The notes under the pieces: generated by a model
Seen by the model: the letters and a program-made list of their open reading frames with translations, nothing else
Databases searched by the model: none
Told to the model about the DNA's origin: nothing
In this document: piece after piece, positions 24,868 to 31,285 of the stretch
Layout: every line of letters begins with the position of its first letter
How positions within the stretch are numbered: position 1 is the first letter of the stretch
Position numbers and translations under genes: made by a program
Virus record (IMG/VR): IMGVR_UViG_3300005537_000315
Location: 1-57,122 of that record
From: a virus
Length of the DNA: 57,122 nt
Direction: 5' to 3' (one strand)

Positions 24868-25286
24868 TTAAATAATCCCCTGCCCGTAATCCGGCGAAGT
24901 CGTGAAGTTGTCAACGTAATCCTTAGACTCCTTTAAACCCATCGCCGTAGCCGCACGGCTTTTATGGCGTTGATTTTATTTCCCGTCGCCAATTCGCGGG
25001 CAACAATTTCGTTAACCTCTCGGCGGTTGGCACGGTTCTTCAAAGCGTACGCGAGACGATCAAATCCCACGGCAACAATTTCGTTAACCTCTTGACGGTT
25101 GGCAAGGTTCTTCAAAGCGTACGCGAGACGATCAAATCCCACGGCGTCATTTTCAAAAGCCTTGGCAAGATACCGCGAGGCAACTTGATTAGCGACACTC
25201 CTGTATTCTTCCGCCGCAGCTTCTACGGCGAGAAGCAATTCATCGCGTTCCTGCTTGGTGATCTTTAGTGTAAAAAGTTTGTCCAT
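24868..25286 (-). pseudogene. L7/L12 C-terminal-domain-like protein with tandem duplication and frameshift
   Basis: The frame from 25286 reads MDKLFTLKITKQERDELLLA through two 24-residue copies of AVGFDRLAYALKN(L/R)ANR, then TGNKINAIKAVR, and stops at 24933. One missing base near 24948-24953 (GG for GGG is enough) restores TAMGLKESKDYVDNF and a TAA at 24868, directly before the next ATG. GNKINAIKAVR..TxMGLKESKDYVD closely resembles the C-terminal domain of ribosomal protein L7/L12, which recruits translation factors. This domain also occurs on small phage proteins. Confidence 0.65.
25001..25144 (-). repeat. Tandem 72-bp duplication inside a gene
   Basis: Two adjacent 72-bp copies (25001-25072 and 25073-25144), each beginning CAACAATTTCGTTAACCTCT on the plus strand, differing at only a few bases. 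The unit encodes 24 residues in frame. Confidence 0.95.
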
Positions 25287-25305
25287 GTTTTCTCCTTGAA
25301 AAATT

Positions 25306-26622
25306 TTAGCCCCAGGCTACTGTCTTGAGAAACTTTTTCAAATCCACCGCTTCTTTTTGTGCGACCTTCTTGGCGGCTACTTCTTCCGCCGTTGGTTGCA
25401 CCGTCGCGCGAGTAATCATGGTCTGCTTGACTTCGTCGCGAACTTCATGTCGCTTTACGGAAGCTTTGAACGGTGCCACCGTCTGGCCTTGTTCCCAGCC
25501 CATATCGTTCGATGCGAAGTAGGCCAGAACGTTGTTGCCTTGCTTCATTTTGTAAAAGTGTGTCACGCCAAAATCTGATTCGTACGTGTTGGTGTAGACC
25601 ACGAGTACATTCTCGAAAATCATGCGCTCGCCAACCACGCCGACGAACTCAGAATTCTTGTCAGACTCGATCCGGGCATTGCGGCGAATAGTGCGTTCTT
25701 TCTCTCGGGAATAAGCACTGATTGCGGAGACCGCGTATCCGAATTCCTTAGAACGAATAGCCGTTGTGCGAGACAGAAGAGACAGGTTGTACAAGTAGTC
25801 GTCTGTCGTGTTCGCGTCGATTGTGCCCAGCCATTCCATCGTCTCGGCGACTAGGGCTTTATCCTCTTCGCTCACCGTCAGCTTATGTTCGAAATTTTCG
25901 CGAGTCTTGGGGCCACCAAACATCCAATCTCGTGTGCGCTGCGCCGTCGAAGTTTTGTCGAACTCACGCGCCGACTTCCCAGACAGCCAGCCATATTGAC
26001 GGATAGCAGATGCGCCGATTTCGAGCACTTCAGACATCAAGTAGCGATCCAGCGCAGAAGAGCCGCCACCGCCAAAACCTTCATCCTCTGCCATCCCCAT
26101 CAAATCATCCGCGTCGATCAAAATCTGTGCTAGTTCTGCGAGAGTCTCGGGATTCGTCAGTCCCAGATAATACGCGAGACAGTTGCGACCGATTTGGCGA
26201 AAACCATTTTCGTTCGCAATCACGAACGTTTCAAGACGGCGACGGTGCGTCTTGCAGTGGTCACAGTAATTGTCTGCGTTGCGGAAGTGCTCAGGAATAC
26301 TGCCCTCGAATCCAGGAACTTGACGCATGACATTGCCCAAGAGATTACCGTTTTCATCGAACGCAGGCGACAGCACAGCGGCAAACTCATACCCGTTGAT
26401 CTTGGGGCGACCTTCAGACCGGAGAGTCACAGAGTAGATGCGGCGCACCACTTTGACATATTCGTCGAACTCATTCAGCTTGCTATGCGTTTCCTCGCGG
26501 TACTCACCAACCGTCATCACAGGCGCGGCAATTTTGGCGCGATTGCAGCGGCGCGTCAGCCTGTCCATTTGCACCCGTAGCTTATCGAGATTCTGCTCGG
26601 GAACTTGGTAGGTGTTTTCCAT
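25306..26622 (-). CDS. Conserved phage protein with zinc knuckle and OB-like C-terminal domain
   Basis: 438 residues. YCDHCKTHRRRLETFVIANE (about residues 118-137) is a CxxC knuckle, followed by QIGRNCLAYYLG. The C-terminal GVTHFYKMKQGNNVLAYFAS, KASVKRHEVRDEVKQTMITR pattern is a beta-rich domain that looks like an OB fold. Similar proteins occur in large phages and are unassigned. The -10 box of its promoter lies 7 bases before the ATG, so the mRNA may be leaderless. Confidence 0.75.
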   Translation of the reverse strand: MENTYQVPEQNLDKLRVQMDRLTRRCNRAKIAAPVMTVGEYREETHSKLNEFDEYVKVVRRIYSVTLRSEGRPKINGYEFAAVLSPAFDENGNLLGNVMRQVPGFEGSIPEHFRNADNYCDHCKTHRRRLETFVIANENGFRQIGRNCLAYYLGLTNPETLAELAQILIDADDLMGMAEDEGFGGGGSSALDRYLMSEVLEIGASAIRQYGWLSGKSAREFDKTSTAQRTRDWMFGGPKTRENFEHKLTVSEEDKALVAETMEWLGTIDANTTDDYLYNLSLLSRTTAIRSKEFGYAVSAISAYSREKERTIRRNARIESDKNSEFVGVVGERMIFENVLVVYTNTYESDFGVTHFYKMKQGNNVLAYFASNDMGWEQGQTVAPFKASVKRHEVRDEVKQTMITRATVQPTAEEVAAKKVAQKEAVDLKKFLKTVAWG

Positions 26623-26628
26623 GCCCTT

Positions 26629-26656
26629 AGTCTACGCTTATCCTCGCCAGTGTCAA
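26629..26656 (-). promoter_or_regulatory. Sigma70-like promoter
   Basis: TTGACA (26651-26656), 16 bp, TAGACT (26629-26634) on the minus strand. The expected start falls at or next to the ATG of the 438-residue gene. Confidence 0.75.
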
Positions 26657-26669
26657 CAACAAAAAAGTA

Positions 26670-26903
26670 CTAGGACTCTAGCTCTGTCATCGCTTCAAAC
26701 GTTCGTACTAGGTCTGAAACATCAGCCTCGGGTAACTCATCTACGGTCGGCCACATTTCAGGTTTAGTACTGGTAATCACCTGAATCATTTTGTCGATTC
26801 TATCCATTGGTATCCTTTGCATTTCTAAATTTTGTCGAGCCTCCTGCCGCCTGGGCAAATACTGCCTGGGGTGTGGATTTTTGCGTCCTGGGCCTTCAGT
26901 CAT
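26670..26903 (-). CDS. Small hypothetical protein
   Basis: 77 residues from 26903, but the better-supported start is the ATG at 26807 (MDRIDKMIQVITSTKPEMWP, 45 residues), which has AAAGGA at correct spacing. The longer N-terminus is Pro/Arg-rich and may be part of the 3' end of the structured RNA upstream. The C-terminus is acidic and helical. No family. Confidence 0.5.
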   Translation of the reverse strand: MTEGPGRKNPHPRQYLPRRQEARQNLEMQRIPMDRIDKMIQVITSTKPEMWPTVDELPEADVSDLVRTFEAMTELES

Positions 26904-26904
26904 G

Positions 26905-27403
26905 CTGCCTACCTTTCGAGTAGGCCACCTAGCTCCCCTTCACCTTCGCAGGTCGTTTCTAAGGCAGTGATAACGGCTCGGTCGAACCCTTTGCCCTGAT
27001 TCACGCTGGCTCACAGCCCGTGTTCCCATTGTGACGACTGTGCATTTCTGCCTTTTGCGTCACGGGTAACGTTTTCTCGGGTGACATGCCTCTGCGCTCA
27101 GTCGCCGTGGTTCTCTACTACTTCCGACGAACTCACATCGAGTGTGAGCGCTTGCCGGAAAATCGGTTTTGGTGAGTAGCCCGAGGTAGGCGCGGATGAG
27201 TCGCCTCGTTCTCAGTGTTATGCTCCCCCCGCCAGGATTCGAACCTAGGTCTTCCGCGTAGTGTTTGCAAGTGTCTAGGGCACTTTGGTGAAGACCTAGA
27301 AGCTTCACCGCATCACGTACGGACGTTCTAAACCGCTAAACTACGGGGGGCCAGTTTGAATGGCTCCCTAACACTCCTGAGCCACTCACCAAAACCAATT
27401 TAC
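26905..27403 (-). ncRNA. Large structured RNA with embedded tRNA-like domain
   Basis: About 500 bases without convincing ORFs, directly behind a strong promoter. Helices seen in transcript order: outer 13-bp stem (27384-27396 with 27165-27177, GGTTTTGGTGAGT paired with ACTCACCAAAACC), extended by wobble pairs; AGTGTTA with TAACACT (27369-27375 with 27214-27220); a tRNA-like cloverleaf at 27225-27350; then TTCCG...CGGAA enclosing CTCACA-CTCGA-TGTGAG; an 8-bp GGCGACTG/CAGTCGTC stem enclosing GTCAC/GTGAC; CACG-GGCT-GTG-AGCC-CGTG; and GCCTAC-TCGAAAG-GTAGGC. Known analogues by style are the phage-borne GOLLD and ROOL RNAs, large ornate RNAs often next to or containing tRNAs. Membership is not shown. 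The 3' end is uncertain. Confidence 0.75.
27225..27350 (-). ncRNA. tRNA-like domain with kissing hairpins in the anticodon arm
   Basis: Acceptor stem CCCCCCG/CGGGGGG; D arm GTTT...GAAC; T arm CTAGG-TTCGAAT-CCTGG, all canonical; discriminator A followed by GCA rather than CCA. The anticodon stem TCCGT/GCGGA opens not into 7 bases but into 61, holding two hairpins: GGTGAAG/CTTCACC with loop CTTCTAGGT (27287-27309) and AAGTG/CACTT with loop CCCTAGA (27269-27285). TCTAGG and CCTAGA in the loops are perfectly complementary, so a 6-bp loop-loop contact is expected. There is no usable anticodon, so it is not a decoding tRNA unless an intron is removed. Confidence 0.8.
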
Positions 27404-27409
27404 AAATTC

Positions 27410-27438
27410 AGCTTACATGAAACACAAAACCTTGTCAA
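27410..27438 (-). promoter_or_regulatory. Strong sigma70-like promoter for the structured RNA
   Basis: TTGACA (27433-27438), 17 bp, TAAGCT (27410-27415). The predicted start, about 27403, is seven bases before the outer helix of the RNA. The -35 box overlaps the stop of the 27435-27587 gene. Confidence 0.85.
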
Positions 27439-27587
27439 GCACTTTTTTCAATTTTTTCGTCTTCGGGCTTTTGCCACAAGTTCTCAAGGTTTTGTTGAAA
27501 ACGCTTCTCTTCCTCTTCGACGCGACGGCTTGCCTGAAGTTCAAAATACCTATCAATCCAATCCAGAATTTTATTAAACGGCCACAT
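27435..27587 (-). CDS. Small charged helical protein
   Basis: 50 residues: MWPFNKILDWIDRYFELQAS followed by a Glu/Arg/Gln-rich amphipathic helix. GGGAGGAAG precedes the ATG and its ATG overlaps the upstream stop (TAATG). Function unknown. Confidence 0.65.
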   Translation of the reverse strand: MWPFNKILDWIDRYFELQASRRVEEEEKRFQQNLENLWQKPEDEKIEKSA

Positions 27588-27802
27588 TACCGCTTCCTCC
27601 CTTTGTTCTGTGCTTCTCGACTAGCTCGGCACGCATCGCAGCGCGTCCTACGTTCTGCCTTGCGTGTGCAGCATCGAAGGCACCAAAGTTTTTCCTGGGG
27701 GCCTCCGTTCAAAGCTTGGACGCGCAAACGCTCGTTATCGTCCCTGAATCCTGCACGTCGAAAACGCGTTGGCAAGGCGAGGGTCACAACCCGCGTCTCC
27801 AT
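27587..27802 (-). CDS. Small zinc-ribbon protein
   Basis: 71 residues, basic. LWCLRCCTRKAERRTRCDAC is a compact four-Cys zinc ribbon near residues 40-58, followed by a basic tail (RASREAQNKGRKR). Probably nucleic-acid binding. Overlaps the upstream gene by 19 bases. Confidence 0.6.
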   Translation of the reverse strand: METRVVTLALPTRFRRAGFRDDNERLRVQALNGGPQEKLWCLRCCTRKAERRTRCDACRASREAQNKGRKR

Positions 27803-27978
27803 GTTCCCATAAGCTGATTCGCGATTGCACCAAAAAATTCGCTGCCCAGGTAACCCTGCACGTACAGTCCAGCTTTCACGGCGTGAAGCGCTGCCTCGTC
27901 GAGAAGCATAATCAGCTTACACAAATTCTGGCGCTCCTCTTCGGTCTTCGGTATATTGACTGCCATTCCTATTTGCAT
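27784..27978 (-). CDS. Small hypothetical protein
   Basis: 64 residues, helical: MQIGMAVNIPKTEEERQNLC then LIMLLDEAALHAVKAGLYVQ. Start overlaps the upstream gene's stop by one base. No family recognised. Confidence 0.55.
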   Translation of the reverse strand: MQIGMAVNIPKTEEERQNLCKLIMLLDEAALHAVKAGLYVQGYLGSEFFGAIANQLMGTWRRGL

Positions 27979-28172
27979 TATGGTTTTCCTCCTTCCTTCA
28001 TTGAAAAGAACTTATCAGGGACGCAGGTCGCCGTATCGCTACAATAAAACGCCTTGTATGGTGTGCCTTCGATGTCGGCATACATCAGCCCGGAATTCTT
28101 GCGCGATCCGCACGCGAGGCACTGCACGATACAAGGTATCGAGTCCGGGCTGTCCATCGGAATTAAGAGCAT
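27978..28172 (-). CDS. Zinc-finger hypothetical protein
   Basis: 64 residues from the ATG at 28172 (MLLIPMDSPDSIPCIVQCLA), chosen because GGAG precedes it and the overlap with the upstream gene is then only 10 bases; the frame is open to 28238. CIVQCLACGSRKNSG and FYCSDTATCV supply a likely zinc site. Function unknown. Confidence 0.6.
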   Translation of the reverse strand: MLLIPMDSPDSIPCIVQCLACGSRKNSGLMYADIEGTPYKAFYCSDTATCVPDKFFSMKEGGKP

Positions 28173-28351
28173 ATTCTCCAGCCTTCTTGACGCATGCGCG
28201 TCACGTCCTGTTTCCAACACGTTTGTAGCCATTCGCAAAAAATATCGAAGTGTGCGTACGATATTACCAATACCCGCAAGCCTGTGGGCAGTTTATACGT
28301 GCCTATCCATCTTCTGTCTTCCTTCTTAATCGTGACCCGCATTCGTAACAT
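28163..28351 (-). CDS. Small hypothetical protein
   Basis: 62 residues, basic and aromatic (MLRMRVTIKKEDRRWIGTYK...FDIFCEWLQTCW). It begins right after the TAA of the upstream gene. No family. Confidence 0.5.
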   Translation of the reverse strand: MLRMRVTIKKEDRRWIGTYKLPTGLRVLVISYAHFDIFCEWLQTCWKQDVTRMRQEGWRICS

Positions 28352-28489
28352 TTAGCGTACCGCCCTCCGGTAGAACTGAATAAGAAACAGACCGACGCGG
28401 CCAATTATCCAGCCGCGTGCTTGCAGCCGCTCGGCTTGCTTGAGTCCCTTGAGAGTGCTCGTGTCAACTGTACGGTATTCAATCCTCAC
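28352..28489 (-). CDS. Small hypothetical protein, GTG start
   Basis: 45 residues: (M)RIEYRTVDTSTLKGLKQAE, GWIIGRVGLFLIQFYRR. The GTG at 28489 overlaps the upstream TGA (GTGA). The pattern YRTVD...KGLKxAExLxxxGW resembles short proteins seen in many phages. Function unknown. Confidence 0.6.
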   Translation of the reverse strand: MRIEYRTVDTSTLKGLKQAERLQARGWIIGRVGLFLIQFYRRAVR

Positions 28490-28917
28490 GATTGCGCCTC
28501 CGTGTTGCGAACTCGAATTGTCTGATACGCGAGCATATTCTTCCGTGCCTCGCCGATAGCCTCACGAATCATATCGTGAAAATAAGAGCCACAGCGACCG
28601 AGACTACCAGGAGTCAGCTTCTGGCGCTTCTCGCGACGCGCGTACTTGGCATTCTGTACACCACACTCGCGGTGATTCATGAAGTCTTCAAGCGATTTGT
28701 ATATGCAGCCTCCCAAGTAATCGGTGCCTACTTCGTGGCCTTGAAAGAAAACGCGCACACGAGCCACAAACGCCATTAGCTCGCCGGATTGCAGTCCTTT
28801 AAGCGTGCTGCCGTCTTCGTCAAAAGACAAGTCTAGGTCGTTCTCCTCAAGCGCGTCGCAGACGACCTTGAAGTTTTTCGTGTTGAACTCCCGCATGGTG
28901 CCAATTTTGTGACTCAT
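28486..28917 (-). CDS. Conserved hypothetical phage/plasmid protein
   Basis: 143 residues. CIYKSLEDFMNHRECGVQNA and LGRCGSYFHDMIREAIGEAR are strongly conserved in a family found in phages and plasmids, function unknown. GAGGAG precedes the ATG at 28917. Transcribed from the promoter at 28958-28985. Confidence 0.75.
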   Translation of the reverse strand: MSHKIGTMREFNTKNFKVVCDALEENDLDLSFDEDGSTLKGLQSGELMAFVARVRVFFQGHEVGTDYLGGCIYKSLEDFMNHRECGVQNAKYARREKRQKLTPGSLGRCGSYFHDMIREAIGEARKNMLAYQTIRVRNTEAQS

Positions 28918-28957
28918 TTTTTATCTCCTCGCTCGCCCTTTGGGCTTGCGTGATACC

Positions 28958-28985
28958 ATCATACGCTTCTGAGTACCGAAGTCAA
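28958..28985 (-). promoter_or_regulatory. Sigma70-like promoter with upstream repeat
   Basis: TTGACT (28980-28985), 16 bp, TATGAT (28958-28963), minus strand. Upstream lies a shortened form of the repeat (GTACGAATG then TACTAC, 28988-29001). Confidence 0.85.
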
Positions 28986-28998
28986 TGGTACGAATGTA

Positions 28999-29085
28999 CT
29001 ACCTTCTGAATCCAAACGTGCGGGTATCGTCGCGCACTTCCCATGAGCAGACCTGACAGGTGCCGAGGTGTGTGGCTTTGGTCAT
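28999..29085 (-). CDS. Very small CxxC protein, possibly truncated
   Basis: 28 residues: MTKATHLGTCQVCSWEVRDD and TRTFGFRR. The start MTKATHLGTCQVC matches the N-terminus of longer small phage zinc-knuckle proteins, but the remainder is short and unlike them, so it may be a truncated copy. ATGA overlap with the upstream gene; the stop lies in the promoter repeat. Confidence 0.5.
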   Translation of the reverse strand: MTKATHLGTCQVCSWEVRDDTRTFGFRR

Positions 29086-29330
29086 TGCGCCGCCTTGACA
29101 TCAGGACACTGAGCCGTTTGTGACCCTTGACATACGTGGCAATACGTCTTCTTTGGCTCGACGTGAAAAACTTCGGCGTTGACTGAGCCGACTTTGTGCT
29201 GTGTCCCGCGCTCGTCCTCATACCCTCGCGCCGACATCTTGGTGCAGCGCAGATAAAAACTGTTGTACATGGGCTTGGCGTCGTTGAGCCAGTCGAACGT
29301 GTCGCCTACTTTCAAGTCGCGAAATTTCAT
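29082..29330 (-). CDS. Conserved small phage protein
   Basis: 82 residues from the ATG at 29330: MKFRDLKVGDTFDWLNDAKP, then FYLRCTKMSARGYEDERG and a C-terminal CHVCQG knuckle. GGAGGA precedes the start and it overlaps the upstream gene by four bases. The MKFRDLxxGDTFDW family is frequent in phages; function unknown. Confidence 0.7.
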   Translation of the reverse strand: MKFRDLKVGDTFDWLNDAKPMYNSFYLRCTKMSARGYEDERGTQHKVGSVNAEVFHVEPKKTYCHVCQGSQTAQCPDVKAAQ

Positions 29331-29659
29331 GCTGTCCTCCGGTTGTCGAATCGACCGTGACGAAAGCGGTCGCGAAACAGAACAGAGCCATCGAACTCGG
29401 GGTCGTTTACGTCGCCAGCGATTTTCTTTTTGTCTGGCGTGCCATAGCCCTTGATGCCATAGATGATGCCTGTTGAAATTTCCACCATCCATGCTCCTGA
29501 TCCGCCGACGTCTAAGCGGATGTACTTCGCGCCTTCATGCGTGTGCTTCTGTTCCTGGGTGTCGAACGTAGCCATGAGGTTGGTGTATCCGCGACGTACG
29601 AAGTCTTGACGGTGCGCTTCGTGCCACTGTGAGAGAATCTGATTGAGTCGCTCGGTCAT
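29327..29659 (-). CDS. Conserved hypothetical protein
   Basis: 110 residues from the ATG at 29659 (MTERLNQILSQWHEAHRQDF), with AGGAGA upstream. The second half, KYIRLDVGGSGAWMVEISTG followed by IIYGIKGYG, is a compact beta-rich domain common in phages and plasmids. Function unknown. Transcribed from the promoter at 29679-29706. Confidence 0.7.
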   Translation of the reverse strand: MTERLNQILSQWHEAHRQDFVRRGYTNLMATFDTQEQKHTHEGAKYIRLDVGGSGAWMVEISTGIIYGIKGYGTPDKKKIAGDVNDPEFDGSVLFRDRFRHGRFDNRRTA

Positions 29660-29678
29660 GGTGTTTTCTCCTGCCACC

Positions 29679-29706
29679 ATCATACTCCAGCGAGTTTAGA
29701 AGTCAA
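29679..29706 (-). promoter_or_regulatory. Sigma70-like promoter with upstream repeat
   Basis: TTGACT (29701-29706), 16 bp, TATGAT (29679-29684), minus strand, with the 21-base repeat directly upstream. Confidence 0.85.
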
Positions 29707-29708
29707 TG

Positions 29709-29729
29709 GTACGAATGGCCTAGTACTTT
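29709..29729 (-). repeat. Promoter-associated repeat, copy B
   Basis: Identical 21 bases to 24103-24123, at the same distance (two bases or fewer) from the -35 box. Likely activator or repressor site. Confidence 0.75.
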
Positions 29730-29739
29730 AGGCTTCCCT

Positions 29740-29946
29740 TTATTGCACCTCTTCAATCTCTTCGAAGTTTGCCACGCGTTCGACGATGCGCAAAGTGGCC
29801 TTCTCTGCGGCTTGGTCTGATTCGTCATTGCTAGTCTCGCTAAAGTAAATGGCGCGACCGAGCAGAGTGTTTAAATCGTCGGCTACTTCGTTCTTCCATT
29901 GTTCATCGTGTTCAGTGCTAAACATCGTGTGAATTGTGGTTTTCAT
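29740..29946 (-). CDS. Small acidic hypothetical protein
   Basis: 68 residues: MKTTIHTMFSTEHDEQWKNE, helical and acidic. AAGGAGA precedes the start. Own promoter at 29965-29993. No family recognised. Confidence 0.6.
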   Translation of the reverse strand: MKTTIHTMFSTEHDEQWKNEVADDLNTLLGRAIYFSETSNDESDQAAEKATLRIVERVANFEEIEEVQ

Positions 29947-29964
29947 TTTTGTCTCCTTGTGCGT

Positions 29965-29993
29965 AGTGTGACAAATCTCGAATTGAATGTCAA
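29965..29993 (-). promoter_or_regulatory. Sigma70-like promoter
   Basis: TTGACA (29988-29993), 17 bp, CACACT (29965-29970), minus strand, before the 29946 start. Confidence 0.6.
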
Positions 29994-30053
29994 GAAGAAA
30001 CTACGAGCGACTCAAAACTTCCGTACACAATCCAGCCAATGGGTGTAGGTTGC

Positions 30054-30318
30054 TCATGAGAACAGCGCCACGAATTCAGACCACTGAATGATGAGCGAAT
30101 CGGCAGCGCGTCGATACGTACGCTTGCGGTCTTCTTTCAGTCGAGACCACGTCGCGTCATCATAACCTGACAGCTTCTTGGCGATGGTCTCCTGTGTTGG
30201 CCGGGTCGCCGACACTGGGAAGGTAGGCGTAAGGCGAGCGTCTAATTCTTTCACCCACCCTGCGGCCGTCGCGGACAAAGTCCTCAAGCTTTTCGTAATC
30301 GTGGTAGAAGTCGGCCAT
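30054..30318 (-). pseudogene. Small hypothetical gene with apparent frameshift
   Basis: The ATG at 30318 overlaps the upstream stop (TGATG) and reads MADFYHDYEKLEDFVRDGRR. A second frame, one base on, reads WVKELDARLTPTFPVSATRP to KRTYRRAADSLIIQWSEFVA and stops at 30054. Both parts look coding; joining them needs one base skipped in the G-rich stretch near 30255-30270. The joined product would be about 87 residues of unknown function. Confidence 0.55.
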
Positions 30319-30755
30319 CAGGCTTTCATCCTTTCTAAGATGTGCTGAGCCAGAATCGGCATCTCGCGCTCTAACATCTCAACCACAGTGGCTGCCTTAA
30401 TCACCTCTCCATTCGGGGATTTCCATTCCCCTGTCGGCTTCTCTTTGGCATTGACTAGCACCTTGCCTTGCCAGTCGTAAAAGCTTTTCAATATGTCAAC
30501 CGAGGTATGCTCGTAGACTTCCACGTCGTAATAAGGATTCTCCAAAGTGAATGGCTTGAGCACGCCTGCCCTGATTTTCTTCTGCTCGTGGTATATCTGC
30601 CTACGGCGATCCGACTCACAAACACGACACACACGTTGTCCATCACCGCGAACGCGCACGTTCGGGTTACCTTCGGCCATCGAGTGACCTTTACGACACG
30701 TCGTATAAATACCGTGGCGGCGCTCGGGCTGCCTCGTCTCGCTAAACTTTGTCAC
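30318..30755 (-). CDS. Zinc-finger protein, possibly HNH-derived
   Basis: 145 residues. TTCRKGHSMAEGNPNVRVRG then QRVCRVCESDRRRQIYHEQK is the N-terminal C..GH..CxxC finger often fused to phage HNH proteins, but the catalytic DH/N residues are not evident in the remaining sequence (VEVYEHTSVDILKSFYDWQG). It may be a DNA-binding remnant or a regulator. First gene of the left arm. Confidence 0.6.
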   Translation of the reverse strand: MTKFSETRQPERRHGIYTTCRKGHSMAEGNPNVRVRGDGQRVCRVCESDRRRQIYHEQKKIRAGVLKPFTLENPYYDVEVYEHTSVDILKSFYDWQGKVLVNAKEKPTGEWKSPNGEVIKAATVVEMLEREMPILAQHILERMKA

Positions 30756-30776
30756 TGTGCTGTCCTCCAGCCTGGG

Positions 30777-30805
30777 AGCCTATCACAAACACCTGAAGAA
30801 GTCAA
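30777..30805 (-). promoter_or_regulatory. Sigma70-like promoter, leftmost-arm transcript
   Basis: TTGACT (30800-30805), 17 bp, TAGGCT (30777-30782), minus strand, before the 30755 start. Confidence 0.75.
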
Positions 30806-30904
30806 GAGTTTTTTGACGTTATTGTCGGTGATTCGCGGTGAACACGGTGACGAACGAGGAGTACTACACAGAGAAAACAGCCAACACGAGCGCACGCCAA
30901 GTTA

Positions 30905-31160
30905 ACCATAATCTGAGCATATTTAATAACTCTTTTATTATCATATAGTTACAAGATAAAACATAAGTTGGACATACAGAAATAGGACAAAACGAACAAT
31001 TAAAGACTCTGCGTGTAGTACGTCTCGTTCATCACCGCGACCACCGACAATCACCGTCAATCGCTACTAAAACGAAGTGTCACCAATTGTTTGGTGTTCG
31101 CTATTTATTCTCTGCACCAAAGTTTTGGTGGTGTCAAGATTGACACAGTGTCACACTAGC
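30905..31160. other. AT-rich stretch and hairpin cluster, origin candidate
   Basis: 30905-31010 is clearly AT-rich (for example TTTAATAACTCTTTTATTAT). It is followed by closely set palindromes: CACCAA-TTGT-TTGGTG (31081-31096), CACCAAA-GT-TTTGGTG (31117-31132), GTGTCAA-GA-TTGACAC and TGACAC-A-GTGTCA (31133-31153). No ORF with support. Typical ingredients of a replication origin; not proven. Confidence 0.5.
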
Positions 31161-31165
31161 GATCC

Positions 31166-31285
31166 TGAGACAGCCGAAAAGCGAGCGTATCAGATTGAGA
31201 CGATGAGATTTGAGACGTCTTACGAGCTTGAGACACAGACTAGTCGACTTGAGACGTCACGTCAGGACGCGACAAATAGTGAGAC
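31166..31285. repeat. Six TGAGAC direct repeats (iteron-like)
   Basis: Exact TGAGAC at 31166, 31196, 31211, 31229, 31250 and 31280, all in the same orientation, most preceded by T or C. The spacings of 30, 15, 18, 21 and 30 bases are irregular. The same hexamer is the half-site of the four palindromes further right. Confidence 0.8.

Noticed and set aside
27269-27285. Amber suppressor tRNA (CTA in loop CCCTAGA)
   Set aside because: The loop has C rather than T at position 33, and the hairpin is an insert inside another anticodon stem; pairing with the neighbouring loop explains it better.
26905-27403. tmRNA or group I intron
   Set aside because: No tag-peptide ORF or tmRNA end structure, and no group I P7/G-site sequences could be found.
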